The notes beneath the pieces were generated by a model. That model made no database searches. It was not told the origin of the DNA and saw only the letters and a program-made list of their open reading frames with translations. From assembly GCA_963849095.1 (NCBI GenBank), contig CAWKGA010000008.1:744001-808000 (forward strand): a stretch of DNA of 64,000 bases. Reading direction: 5' to 3'. The stretch comes from JASHUC01 sp963849095. Its GTDB lineage: Bacteria; Pseudomonadota; Gammaproteobacteria; Steroidobacterales; Steroidobacteraceae. Shown here piece after piece: positions 33,626 through 42,831 of this stretch. The position numbers and the translations under genes were made by a program. The stretch's first letter is position 1; each line of letters begins with the position of its first letter.

Positions 33626-34699
33626 AATAATGTCCTATCCTATGTTCCGGAGGTGATGTGCAATGCGCCCTTCCGGAACTCCGCAGGAACTCGAACAGCG
33701 CCGTGTGCGCGCGGTGCGCTTGCTCAGTGAGGGGTTTTCCCCAGTCGAGGTAGCGCGTCAACTTGGGGTCGATCGGCGCAGCGTGCGTCGCTGGAAGGCG
33801 GCCGCTCGAGAAGGCGGCGCGAGTGCGGTGGCGGCCAAGCCTGCCGCGGGTCGACCGCGGCGCCTGAGTAAGCGCGACCTTACCCGGCTGCGGCAGATGC
33901 TCATCAAGGGCGCACAAGCGGCCGGCTTGCCCACAGACTTGTGGACCTGTCCGAGAGTGGCCTGGTTGATCCAGCGCCAGTTTGATATTCAGTATCATCC
34001 AGCGCATGTCAGCCGTGTCCTGCATGGCTTGGGCTTCTCACCCCAGAAGCCCACACGGCGCGCCGTCGAGCGCGACGAGGAGCGCATCCGTGCCTGGATC
34101 GAGCAAGACTGGCCGCGGGTAAAAAAAGCGCCGCACGCCTGAGAGCCACGATCGTCTTTCTCGACGAATCCGGGATGCTCATGGCGCCCCTGGTGCGCCG
34201 CTCCTGGAGCCTGCGCGGGCACACACCGGTATTGCATCAGCGCGGCCGCTCGCTTCAAAAGGTTTCGGCCATCGCCGCAATCTGCATCCTGCCCAAACGA
34301 GATCGGGTCGCCCTGTACTTTCGACTCCATGCCGATGCCAACGTCAACACCGAGCGGGCCATGGAGTTCCTCGAGCATCTGCAACATCAACTGCAAACGC
34401 CCATCGTGCTGGTCTGGGATAGCTTCCAGGCTCACAAGGGCGAACTCATCAACCAATGCGTCCTGCCTCGTTCCGCACATCTGGAATACCTTCCGCCTTA
34501 CGCTCCCGAACTCAATCCCGTCGAGTACCTATGGGCGTACCTCAAGACCAACCCCCTCGCCAATGATCCCGCATTCGACCTTCACACTCTGGCCCACCGA
34601 ACACGTCGTGCTGCCCACTCCGTCCAACGGCGGCCAGATCTGCTGCGAGGCTTTCTGCGGCATACCGGCCTTTCTTTACGCCTCACATAGGACATTACT
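33626..34699 (+). mobile_element. IS630-family insertion sequence
   Basis: Inverted ends AATAATGTCCTAT (left) and AGTAATGTCCTAT (right, read inward) flank 1074 bp, with TA on each side (33624-33625 and 34700-34701), the IS630/Tc1 target duplication. The two coding frames are joined by a probable -1 frameshift. The element appears complete. Confidence 0.88.
33663..34690 (+). CDS. IS630 transposase, two frames joined by programmed -1 frameshift
   Basis: The first frame (33663-34142) is the HTH part: RAVRLLSEGFSPVEVARQLGVDRRSVRRWKAAAREGG, then the winged region up to WPRVKKAPHA. The second frame carries the DDE domain: ATIVFLDESGMLMAPLVRRSW, LVWDSFQAHKG and YLPPYAPELNPVEYLWAYLK. Seven A residues at 34121-34127 followed by G provide a slippery site; slipping back one base fuses WPRVKK to SAARLRATIVFLDESG without loss. 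This is the normal arrangement for many IS630 elements, so I annotate one functional product rather than a pseudogene. Confidence 0.85.
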
Positions 34700-34734
34700 T
34701 ATGCGAGGATCAATAGTTCGCTCCGGCCGTTGTG

Positions 34735-34905
34735 AGCGTCCGCTATGGTGTAGATCCGACGTTTGGCCGCGGCGGTATTGTCGTGCGCGCGCGCGATGGC
34801 GTCCTGGTCATGAGCAAAGTGGGACAGCCCGACCTGGAGTTCCTGCCAGAGTCAGAGACGAATCGTATCGAGTGTGGTCTTCCGAATCGGCGCGAAAGGT
34901 AACGC
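34735..34905 (+). pseudogene. Fragment resembling the C-terminus of a serine hydrolase
   Basis: One frame reads RYGVDPTFGRGGIVVRARDG, VLVMSKVGQPDLEFLPESET and NRIECG before a TAA at about 34905. The pattern (ligand-binding strand, then GQP-x-x-x-x-PESE) resembles the C-terminal beta domain attached to beta-lactamase-like serine hydrolases. There is no start or catalytic domain; the IS630 sits immediately upstream. Assignment is tentative. Confidence 0.3.
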
Positions 34906-35094
34906 GGCGGGGTCCATTGACGGCGATCCGCTCGCGGGGGGAAGCTGACGTACTGTTGAATGCGAGGGCCGGTACGAGGCCCGACGGCTATCTGCGATGC
35001 GGTTGAAGAGCAAAACCCAACAGCGAGACAGCTCAGCCGACTGAAATGATGACCCCTAGAGTGGATCTACCTCTCAGCTCGCCGAAGACTGGAC
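34906..35094. other. Short stretch between two gene remnants
   Basis: Nothing recognisable is encoded here. It separates the possible hydrolase remnant from the truncated SDR and probably reflects decayed sequence. Confidence 0.3.
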
Positions 35095-35238
35095 ACCCTC
35101 ACAAATTGCTGCATTGCGCCCAATCGTGTCACGCATACCCGCGAAGCCCGCGTATCCACGCCGGGCCAGAGTCTCTGCCGCTGTACGTCCGAAGCCGGTG
35201 CTCGCACCGGCAATGACAACAACCGTATCGTTCGGCAT
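35095..35238 (-). pseudogene. Truncated SDR gene (N-terminal cofactor motif only)
   Basis: From the ATG at 35238 the frame reads MPNDTVVVIAGASTGFGRTA, AETLARRGYAGFAGMRDTIG and RNAA, the first Rossmann strand and TGxxxGxG-type motif of an SDR of the YbbO-like kind. The similarity ends after about 45 residues near 35095. The rest of the gene, including the catalytic Tyr, is missing. The 2.6-kb IS is inserted 17 bp upstream of this start, removing its promoter. Confidence 0.6.
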
Positions 35239-35255
35239 TACGAGGCCCTCCTAGT

Positions 35256-37867
35256 ACAGACCTCCTGACATAGCCCGTTTTGGTGGCTGGAATGGAGGTC
35301 TTTGCGTCCCTGGGGTGCGGACCAATACCTGTCCGGTTTTCGGGCCCGACCGAGGATAACCGGCTGAAATGAGAGCGGTTCTGGCCGGTGGGGTTGCGGA
35401 CCCAAACCTGTCCGGTATAGCTGCGGGCCATGAACAGCCAACTGGCCTTGGCGCTGCCTGCCTCGGCGCCGTCGAACACCGCGATCATCAATGCACGCTG
35501 TACGTTGCGGGCGGAAGGGGATGAGCGCGTGATCGTCGTCGGGGGACTGCCGGTGCATCACTACCGGAGCGATGATGTCGTGGCGCAGACCTATGCGATG
35601 GTGTTGTTGGTCGATTCGGGCTTTGCGCAGCAAACGGAGGTGGCGCGCGCGTTCGGAAAATCCGAGCGCACGGTGCGCCGGCACCAGGAGCGCTACGCAC
35701 AGGCGGGGATGGCGGGGCTTGCAGGAGAGGTAGGCTGGCGTCGCGGCCAACGTCGTATCTCTGGGAAGCGGCTACGCAGCATTGAGATCCTCAGGAGCCA
35801 GGGGCTGAGCAACAGAGCGATAGCGCAACGGCTCGGTGTCAACGAGAAGGCGATCCGTAAGCTCGCCGGGCCCATGAGGCGCGCTGAGGTCGAGCAGCTC
35901 TGCTTTGCCGCCGGTGCGAGGGATGCACCGGGGAGTGGGTGGCTGCAGGAGCCCGCATCCTCGATGCAGTCCGTCGAGCCGTCTGCCGAGGAGGAGTCGG
36001 CCGATCAGCCGCGGACGGCCTCGGGGAGCGATCTGGCGAACGACGCAGTGGTGATTGACGAACACGCACAGAACAGCGAGCCGGTGCCGATGAGCCTGGA
36101 CTGCGATGCAAGCGATCGCAGCTTCGATCGGCAGATGGCTCATCTGGGGTTGCTCGATGATGCCGCACCGATCTTCCGCGATGGTGTGCAGGTTCCCGGC
36201 GCCGGTGTGCTGCTGGCCCTGCCGTGTCTGATTGAGAGTGGACTGCTACGCATCAGCCGCAAGCTCTACGGGGAGATCGGCCCGGCCTTCTACGGCCTGC
36301 GAACGACGCTGCTGACGCTGTTACTGATGGCGTTGTTGCGTATCCAGCGCCCCGAGCACCTCAAGGAGCGCGACCCGGCGGCCCTCGGCAGACTCTTGGG
36401 GCTGGATCGGGCCCCCGAGGTCAAGACGCTCAGGCGTGGACTTACCCGCCTCGCGGCGCACCAGCACGCTGAGCAGCTGGGGGCGGAACTGGCGCGCCTG
36501 CGCGTCGCTCAGCGCGGGCATCTGATGGGGTTCCTCTATGTCGATGGGCATGTACGGGCCTATCACGGCCAACGCACCATCTCCCGGGCGTTCGTGGCCC
36601 GCCGGCATCTGGCCATGCCCGCCACCACCGACTACTGGGTCAACGATCGCGCCGGTGAGCCGCTGTTGCTGATCACCGGAGATATCAACGCCGCCTTGAC
36701 CCGCGCCTTTCCCCCTCTGCTTCGCGAGGTGCGCGCCGTGATCGGGGAGCGACGGGCGACCATCGTCTTCGACCGCGGCGGCTGGAGCCCGAAGTTGTTC
36801 CGCACCATGATCCAGGAGGGCTTTGATGTGCTCACCTATCGCAAGGGCAAGAGCCGTCTGCTGCCTGAGCGGCGCTTCGTCCATCGTCGTGCCAAGCTCG
36901 ACGGACACTGGGTGAGCTATGACCTGGATGATCACCCGGTGCGCTTCCTCAAGGGCAAGCTGCGCCTGCGACAGGTCACCCGCTTGTGCGAGAACGGCCA
37001 CCAGACCCAGGTGATCACCAATCGATGGGATCTGCGCGACATTGAGGTGGCCTACCGCATGTTCGAGCGCTGGCGGCAAGAGAACTACTTCAAGTACATG
37101 CGCGAGGAGTTCCTGCTCGATGCGCTGGTGGACTATCGGATCGAACCGGAAGACCCCACCCGTACGATCCCGAACCCCGAGCGCCGTAGCCTGGACAAGC
37201 AGGTCCGGGCCGCCCGCATCGAACTCGCCAAGATCGAGCGCGCGTACGGCGCCGCCGCGGCCGACAACACCGAGCAGCACCGCCCCACGATGCGCGGCTT
37301 CAAGATCGCCTACGGCAAACTCGGCAAACAACTGCGCGCCGCACGCGATCAGCTGGCCCGAATCATCCAGCAGCGCCGCAATGTCCCCTCGCGTGTGGAA
37401 ATCCGTGATCTCAGCGAGCGCTCCGTCGTCAAACTCGCCACCGAGCGCAAGCATTTGACGGACCTCATCAAGATGGTCGCTTACCAGGCCGAAAGCGATC
37501 TGCTCGCGCTGCTACGGCCTCACTACACCCGCGCCGAGCAGGAGGGGCGCACGCTCCTGCACGAGCTGTTCGCCGCCGCGGGTGACATCCGTGTCTGCGA
37601 CAGCGAGCTGCAGATCACAGTGGCTCCTCTGAGCTCGCCGCATCGAACACGCGCTGCGCAGGCTCTCTGCGAGCTTCTCGACCAGACGGCGACGATCTTC
37701 CCAGGTTCTCGACTGCGCATGCGCTTCGCAGTTCGCCCGCCGCCGTGCATCGGCCTCGCTTTCCCCGCCTCGCCAGCCCATCGCACCACAATCCTCGCCG
37801 TCGCCTCAGCCCCCTGAGCCGCACCGAAACCGGACATTTTCTCAAGGGGCTATGTCAGGAGGTCTGT
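35256..37867 (+). mobile_element. 2.6-kb insertion sequence with perfect terminal repeats
   Basis: Both ends read ACAGACCTCCTGACATAGCC inward as perfect inverted repeats. AGT is present outside both ends and may be a 3-bp duplication. Inside the left end two further GCGGACC-x-A-x-ACCTGTCCGGT repeats (about 35317 and 35396) precede the transposase gene; an ACCGGACA copy lies inside the right end. The element is complete with one large gene. Confidence 0.85.
35430..37817 (+). CDS. Large DDE-type transposase of the 2.6-kb IS
   Basis: The 795-residue protein starts MNSQLALALPASAPSNTAII. Residues ~60-150 contain two HTH units (QTEVARAFGKSERTVRRHQERY and LSNRAIAQRLGVNEKAIRKL), then an acidic variable linker. 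The catalytic core shows LMGFLYVDGHVRAYHGQRTI (first Asp), ATIVFDRGGWSPKLF (second Asp) and later WRQENYFKYMREEFLLDALVDY (Glu), a RNase H-like arrangement. A helical C-terminal region follows. It is longer than most IS transposases. I recognise it as a putative DDE transposase but cannot place it in a named IS family; it resembles IS1182/IS4-type cores distantly. Confidence 0.75.
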   Translation: MNSQLALALPASAPSNTAIINARCTLRAEGDERVIVVGGLPVHHYRSDDVVAQTYAMVLLVDSGFAQQTEVARAFGKSERTVRRHQERYAQAGMAGLAGEVGWRRGQRRISGKRLRSIEILRSQGLSNRAIAQRLGVNEKAIRKLAGPMRRAEVEQLCFAAGARDAPGSGWLQEPASSMQSVEPSAEEESADQPRTASGSDLANDAVVIDEHAQNSEPVPMSLDCDASDRSFDRQMAHLGLLDDAAPIFRDGVQVPGAGVLLALPCLIESGLLRISRKLYGEIGPAFYGLRTTLLTLLLMALLRIQRPEHLKERDPAALGRLLGLDRAPEVKTLRRGLTRLAAHQHAEQLGAELARLRVAQRGHLMGFLYVDGHVRAYHGQRTISRAFVARRHLAMPATTDYWVNDRAGEPLLLITGDINAALTRAFPPLLREVRAVIGERRATIVFDRGGWSPKLFRTMIQEGFDVLTYRKGKSRLLPERRFVHRRAKLDGHWVSYDLDDHPVRFLKGKLRLRQVTRLCENGHQTQVITNRWDLRDIEVAYRMFERWRQENYFKYMREEFLLDALVDYRIEPEDPTRTIPNPERRSLDKQVRAARIELAKIERAYGAAAADNTEQHRPTMRGFKIAYGKLGKQLRAARDQLARIIQQRRNVPSRVEIRDLSERSVVKLATERKHLTDLIKMVAYQAESDLLALLRPHYTRAEQEGRTLLHELFAAAGDIRVCDSELQITVAPLSSPHRTRAAQALCELLDQTATIFPGSRLRMRFAVRPPPCIGLAFPASPAHRTTILAVASAP

Positions 37868-38017
37868 AGTAACAGCCAGTGCGGTGGGGCAAGTTTCTGG
37901 AAATTGGCGCGTCCGTCCGCCAACCCGCGTCTGGCGGCGACACCAGCATAGGCCGGATTGCTCGAGAGCACATCAATCTACGTGGGCGACTCGCGGCTCG
38001 CCGCGGAGGCCACCGCC

Positions 38018-39475
38018 TTACTGGAGTGTGACGGCACGCCCCGTCGTCCGGTCGCGACTGAAGTCGAACCGAACCTGCATCAGGCGCCGGGACGGCGTGT
38101 CCACCGGTGGAAACGTCCATTTCTTGGCTGCCTCGATAGCGAGTCGCTCGAAGTACCTGCTCGGACCCGCCCGATCTGCGACGGCGGCGAACACCGAACC
38201 ATCCTGGTCGACGATGACACGCACCCACACCTTGATGTGTCCGCGAATGGTTAGACGAGCGCTCCGCGGAACGTCGGGCATCACCTCATGGAGCGCGGAG
38301 GCCGATGTGGCGACGTTGCTCCCACCCAGCCTTGTGGTGGACACGGCGGAGATTGGCACCTCCGCCACCGCGGGTGAGTAGGCGCCTGGAATCTGTGGCA
38401 GTGATCCTCCGGAAGCCCGAACAGGACGCGTAGGGGCTGCCGCTGTGCGATGGGCTCTGAGCACGCGCACTCCGTTCCAACCGAGCGCGAGAATCACGAT
38501 CGTTCCGAGCAGCACGGCGAACAGGGTTCGCGACTTCGGGGCCGGCGCCATCGATGGCAGGGGCGGCACCGCTTCGAGAGCGACCGGCGAGGGCGCGGTC
38601 TGCTGCGGCCCAGCCTCGAGGGTCCTCAGCCCGGGCGGTACGAGCGCTGCGGGCTCGAAGGTCGCGACCGGCGCGAGCCCTGCCGATCGTCCCGAGACCC
38701 ACGCCACGAGTTCCGTCACGCTCGGACGGTCCTCCGGTCTCGGGCTCAGACAGCGGGTCACGACATCGCGGAATGCCGGTGAGAAGTCGGCCGGCAGCAC
38801 GACGGCGTCCTTCCACTCACCGAAGCCCGAAGGCAGACGACGAGTGAGCGCCTCGAACACGCTGACGCCGAGCGCCCAGATGTCGCCGGGAGCGGAACTG
38901 TTTCCACGCAGAGTCTCTGGGGCATCGTACACGCTGGACGCCTTGGCGCTCGTCGTGTCTTCATAGAAGTGATGGATCGTGTCGCTTGCGAGCTTGAGCT
39001 GATCTCCAACCACGAGGATGTTCGTCGGCGTCAACCTGGCTTGCACCAGCTTTCGGCCGTGAAGGAACGCCAGTGCATCGAGGATCGGGGGCAGCATTTC
39101 TCGCGCTTCGTCGTCAGTGAGGGCACGGTGTCGCAACAGCTGCGCGAGAGTCTGGTCGGCATACTCCATGACGGCGTACAGGTAGGGCAAGCCCTCCAAC
39201 TGGCACCCGCCCCACTCCAAGAGGCGAATCAGGTGAGGGTGAGTGAGGCCGCCAGCTCTCTTCCAGCGCGGCAGTAGGGATTCCGCGAGGGCCCGGTCGG
39301 CGGGAACGAGCTTGACCGCGACTTCCGAAGGACGTCGCGCCACAGACGTCGTGAGGAAGACGCCGCTGTGATCGGAGCAGCCGAGGTAGCGTCCGATAGG
39401 GAATACGCCGTTGATGACGTATCCCTGACACCTGGTCCAGGTCTCGCTCATCGACCCACGTGCTTCCACCTTCAT
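38018..39475 (-). CDS. Predicted pseudokinase with transmembrane helix and TonB-like C-terminus
   Basis: The 485-residue product starts at an ATG behind GGGAGGAC. Residues ~10-270 follow the Ser/Thr kinase fold: YLGCSDHSGVFLTT (weak P-loop), SEVAVKLVPAD (ATP Lys), YAVMEYADQTLAQLL, YDAPETLRG (APE) and DIWALGVSVFEALTRRLPSG. The catalytic loop reads LVQARLTPTNIL where HRDLKPxN is expected and the DFG position reads LKLASDTI, so both key Asp residues are absent. One membrane helix (TLFAVLLGTIVILALGWNGV) leads to a periplasmic part ending in a TonB_C-like domain: LTIRGHIKVWVRVIVDQDGSVFAAVAD, FERLAIEAAKKWTFPPV. Likely a non-catalytic signalling or envelope protein. Confidence 0.8.
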   Translation of the reverse strand: MKVEARGSMSETWTRCQGYVINGVFPIGRYLGCSDHSGVFLTTSVARRPSEVAVKLVPADRALAESLLPRWKRAGGLTHPHLIRLLEWGGCQLEGLPYLYAVMEYADQTLAQLLRHRALTDDEAREMLPPILDALAFLHGRKLVQARLTPTNILVVGDQLKLASDTIHHFYEDTTSAKASSVYDAPETLRGNSSAPGDIWALGVSVFEALTRRLPSGFGEWKDAVVLPADFSPAFRDVVTRCLSPRPEDRPSVTELVAWVSGRSAGLAPVATFEPAALVPPGLRTLEAGPQQTAPSPVALEAVPPLPSMAPAPKSRTLFAVLLGTIVILALGWNGVRVLRAHRTAAAPTRPVRASGGSLPQIPGAYSPAVAEVPISAVSTTRLGGSNVATSASALHEVMPDVPRSARLTIRGHIKVWVRVIVDQDGSVFAAVADRAGPSRYFERLAIEAAKKWTFPPVDTPSRRLMQVRFDFSRDRTTGRAVTLQ

Positions 39476-39938
39476 TTGTCCTCCCGACGCAGCTCTGTCG
39501 CGGACGCCGTCGCCGGCCTGCGACACCGTATGCGACGCTACGCTCGATCGTTCGCGAGTCAGCAGTTGGAACGATACTCCGTGCCGCACGCACTATAATG
39601 AGCGTCGGCGCTCGGAATCGACGACCGGCTCAGGCAGTCATCCTGGCGCATGGAAGACCTCACTATCTCCATCGCGGGTGCGCGTGCTCGCGCTACGTCG
39701 TGCAAGGTGGAGTTCCGGGTGGACCGGCGCAAGCCGGCGGCGGCTTGACGACGGTACCCCCGCTACCTCACCCTTAGGTCCTCGCAGAACGATCCCGTCG
39801 TCCGGATTCGGATTCAGACGCGGCTTGGTGATGGCGCGCTGGAGGTCGATCTAGCGCGCATATCGATGATGCGGGGTTTGTCAGAGTGTTCGCCGCGATC
39901 GCTACGCACCGATCTGCGGCAATCGATCGGAGCATGTC
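39476..39938. other. Intergenic stretch without a recognised gene
   Basis: About 460 bases separate the divergent pseudokinase and aldo/keto reductase genes. Frames on both strands lack domain patterns. It should hold the promoters of both genes. A CACTATAATGAG segment (TATAAT at 39594-39599) is a plausible -10 box for rightward transcription. Confidence 0.4.
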
Positions 39939-40982
39939 ATGCCGGCGACCATGCGATACAGGCTCTTGGGCAACAGCGGGCTTCGCGTCTCTGAGCTTTG
40001 CCTTGGCACGATGACATTCGGCGACGACTGGGGCTGGGGCGCCGGGACCGAAGCGGCGAAGGTGATCTACGATGCGTACCGTGAGGCGGGCGGAAACTTC
40101 ATCGACACGGCGAACCTGTATACGAACGGCACGAGCGAGAGGTTGCTCGGTGAATTCATGCAAGGGCACCGGGAGAGCCTGGTCCTCGCAACGAAGTACG
40201 GGAACGCTGCTCCTGGCAGCGACCCCAACGCCGCTGGCAACCATCGGAAGAGCATGGTTCAGGCCGTTGAGGCGAGCTTGAAACGTCTGAAGACGGACTA
40301 CATCGACCTGTACTGGCTTCACATCTGGGACCAGATGACTCCGCTCGAAGAGATCATGCGAGGATTCGATGATCTCGCACGAGCCGGAAAGATTCTCTAC
40401 GCCGGAATCTCGGACGCCCCGGCGTGGTGGATTGCGCGCGGCAACACTGTCGCCGAGTTGCGGGGGTGGACGCAGTTTGTCGGCCTGCAGATCGAATACA
40501 GCTTGCTCGAGCGCACACCCGAGCGAGAGCTGCTACCAATGGCGCACGCGCTTGGTCTGGGTGTGACTGCGTGGTCCCCACTCGCGGGCGGCATGCTGAC
40601 CGGCAAGTACCACGGGGGCGGCACCGCCAACGGCCGCTACCAGAATGAAATGATGAAAGGATTTCTTCCCGATCCGGAGCGAGTGAGTCGCGTCGTTACT
40701 GCCCTTCAGGGCATATCGCGAGAGACGAAAATCCCAGCGGCCAGGATTGCGCTCGCCTGGCTTCTGCAGCGTCCTCAGCCCGTAATTCCGATTATCGGCA
40801 CAACGAAAATCGGACAACTCACAGACAACATCGCTGCGCTCAACGTCAGGCTTTCCCGTGAACAGCTCAAGTTGCTGGACGATGCGAGCGCGGTGTCGCT
40901 CGGCTTTCCGCACGAATTCTACCAGCGGGATTTGGTGCGGACCTTTGCTTACGGCGGACTGCGCGACAGGATCGTCACGTAG
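39939..40982 (+). CDS. Aldo/keto reductase
   Basis: The 347-residue TIM-barrel oxidoreductase starts RYRLLGNSGLRVSELCLGTMTFG. Catalytic residues are visible as NFIDTANLY (Asp, Tyr), LATKYG (Lys) and IDLYWLHIWD (His). NADPH-binding motifs include QIEYSLLERTPERELLPMAHALGLGVTAWSPLAGGMLTGKY and PVIPIIGTTKIGQLTDNIAAL. It belongs to the YajO/AKR-like group that acts on aldehydes or ketones; the substrate is not predictable. GGAG precedes the first ATG, and an ATG four codons later is possible. Confidence 0.93.
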   Translation: MPATMRYRLLGNSGLRVSELCLGTMTFGDDWGWGAGTEAAKVIYDAYREAGGNFIDTANLYTNGTSERLLGEFMQGHRESLVLATKYGNAAPGSDPNAAGNHRKSMVQAVEASLKRLKTDYIDLYWLHIWDQMTPLEEIMRGFDDLARAGKILYAGISDAPAWWIARGNTVAELRGWTQFVGLQIEYSLLERTPERELLPMAHALGLGVTAWSPLAGGMLTGKYHGGGTANGRYQNEMMKGFLPDPERVSRVVTALQGISRETKIPAARIALAWLLQRPQPVIPIIGTTKIGQLTDNIAALNVRLSREQLKLLDDASAVSLGFPHEFYQRDLVRTFAYGGLRDRIVT

Positions 40983-41167
40983 ACTGATGTAACGATCCGG
41001 CCGCGGTCGTTCATCTGCGGTCGGCCGGTCGGACTTTTTCGATTTTCCTCGTTGCGGTTGTTCCAGCCCGTCCATGTCGGGCGTAAACTAAGCCAAGTTG
41101 TCCACGTCGTTGCGCAGACGCGGACATGGATTGAGTTCAGGGGAAGCTTTTCTCCTTGGGGGATCCC

Positions 41168-41557
41168 ATGATTACGCACACGGGCGGATGCCACTGTGGC
41201 CGCGTGCGGTTTGAAGTGGTTGCACCCGCTGTCCTGCAAGTCTCGGATTGCAACTGCTCGATATGTACAAAGTCTGGCTATCTGCACCTTACCGTACCGA
41301 AGTCCCGCTTCAAGTTGTTGCGGGGTTCGGATGTCCTCACGAATTACCAGTTCAATACGCGCACCGCGAAGCACGTGTTTTGTTCCGTCTGCGGAATCAA
41401 GTCGTTCTACGTGCCACGGTCACATCCTGACGGGTTCAGCGTTAACGCAAGGTGCTTGGATGACGGGACAGTAGAGAGGTTGGTGGTGACGGCGGCCAAT
41501 GGGCGGGAATGGGAGAGGATGTACCCGGAAGGGCATGGACCGCGACTCGAAGAATAG
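41168..41557 (+). CDS. GFA-family (CENP-V/GFA domain) zinc protein
   Basis: The 129-residue product has the GFA zinc-binding cysteines: GGCHCGRVRFEV, DCNCSICTKSGYLHLTVPK and FCSVCGIKSFYVPRSHPDGFSVNARCLDD. Family members include glutathione-dependent formaldehyde-activating enzyme, but most, including this short form, are of unknown activity. GGGGGA precedes the ATG. It stands alone between an aldo/keto reductase and a GNAT gene. Confidence 0.9.
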   Translation: MITHTGGCHCGRVRFEVVAPAVLQVSDCNCSICTKSGYLHLTVPKSRFKLLRGSDVLTNYQFNTRTAKHVFCSVCGIKSFYVPRSHPDGFSVNARCLDDGTVERLVVTAANGREWERMYPEGHGPRLEE

Positions 41558-41697
41558 GGCGCCCACCGGCCAATGGCGATCGTTCGCAATAGTCGTGAGA
41601 ATGTCCGCCGAGCCGTCGTTTAGACACACCGAACACAGTGTCGGTTATGGTGGACGCGGCGCTGCTTACGGAGGACCCTGGAAGAGGTGCGAAGTTC

Positions 41698-42165
41698 ATG
41701 TCGTTGCTCGTTTCGGCACTTTGCGAAGAAGATCGACGCGATTGGGAGGCGCTGGCGCAGGCGTACAAGGCGTTCTACAAGACGCAGCTGCCGCCATCCG
41801 CCTATGATGAAACTTGGCGCCGATTGCTTGCGCGGGATGGGATCTTCGGCGTCGGCGCCCGGATCGACGGCGAGATCGTCGGCATCGCTCATTACCTCTT
41901 CCACACGACCGTCTGGGCGCACAAGTCGTGCTACCTCCAGGACTTGTTCGTCGCGCCGAAGGTCAGGCGATGCGGTATCGGCCGCGCGTTGATCGAGACC
42001 GTCGCCGCTGCGGCGCAGGAGGCGGGCGCCACTGCCTATTACTGGTTGACGCACCAGGATAATGCGACCGCACGGTCACTGTACGACGGCGTGGCGCAGT
42101 TCAACGGCTTCGTACGCTACAACTACATAGGGGTCGTTCCAAGTCTCGATTCTGCCGGTGCCTGA
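41698..42165 (+). CDS. GNAT-family N-acetyltransferase
   Basis: The 155-residue product reads MSLLVSALCEEDRRDWEALA, QAYKAFYKTQLP, then GARIDGEIVGIAHYLFH and the acetyl-CoA loop LFVAPKVRRCGIGRALIETVAAAA (V-x-x-x-x-R-x-x-G-I-G). The C-terminus YYWLTHQDNATARSLYDGVA supplies the usual Asn and Tyr. The family starts near the ATG at 41698; an upstream GTG would add residues without similarity. Substrate unknown, perhaps a small amine or protein N-terminus. Confidence 0.88.
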   Translation: MSLLVSALCEEDRRDWEALAQAYKAFYKTQLPPSAYDETWRRLLARDGIFGVGARIDGEIVGIAHYLFHTTVWAHKSCYLQDLFVAPKVRRCGIGRALIETVAAAAQEAGATAYYWLTHQDNATARSLYDGVAQFNGFVRYNYIGVVPSLDSAGA

Positions 42166-42220
42166 TGCGAACTGATCAAGTAGGAGCCAAGGAGCGCTCT
42201 CAAGTAAGGGGATTCAACCC

Positions 42221-42757
42221 ATGAGCCGCTTTGCCCGCATTTTGGCCGCCTACGGAGCATACCACCGTGATTCACGCAATCGGCTTACGCATTATTTCGG
42301 CGTTCCGGCGATCGTCTACGCCATCCTCATCGCGCTCGCACTGCGCTCCTACTCGATTCTCGGCGTCGATGTCGGCCTCGATGTGATGGTCGCGGCGCTC
42401 CTGGTGCTGGCCTACCTGTTGCTGGACGTGCGGCTCGGGTTGGCGGTCGCGCTGCTTCTGGCGCTGCTCATCTGGGCCGCAGAGGCGACAGTGAGGATCG
42501 GTACCTCCACTGCGCTCACGGTAGCGGTGGTGGTGTTCATCGCCGGTTGGGTGCTACAGCTATTTGGTCATCATTTCGAGGGTAATCGACCGGCGCTGCT
42601 CGACAACCTTCTGCAGGTCTTTGTGGCGCCGATCTACGTGGTGACCGAACTGGGCTTCGCCTTGGGTTTGCGCGGTGAGTTGCGCTCGCAAGTCGAGAAC
42701 ATCCAGGGGCACATGGCCCTGCCGGGGAAAGACGGAGAAGAACGGCCGATGCACTGA
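42221..42757 (+). CDS. Mpo1-like (DUF962) membrane protein
   Basis: The 178-residue product begins with YGAYHRDSRNRLTHYFGVPAIVYAIL, the Mpo1 signature with conserved His residues, followed by three to four helices and GWVLQLFGHHFEGNRPALLDNLLQVFVAPIYVVTEL. The paired H-x-x-x-N-x-x-x-H and GHHFEGNRPA motifs bind the metal in yeast Mpo1, an alpha-oxidation dioxygenase of 2-hydroxy fatty acids. A similar lipid role here is inference from family. It looks complete; the next gene starts 74 bp downstream. Confidence 0.85.
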   Translation: MSRFARILAAYGAYHRDSRNRLTHYFGVPAIVYAILIALALRSYSILGVDVGLDVMVAALLVLAYLLLDVRLGLAVALLLALLIWAAEATVRIGTSTALTVAVVVFIAGWVLQLFGHHFEGNRPALLDNLLQVFVAPIYVVTELGFALGLRGELRSQVENIQGHMALPGKDGEERPMH

Positions 42758-42831
42758 TCATTGTCACAAGCCGTCTCCGCGTGGGTGGCGGACACTCGCG
42801 AGCCGAAGAGATTTCGCTGTAGAGTGCTGCG

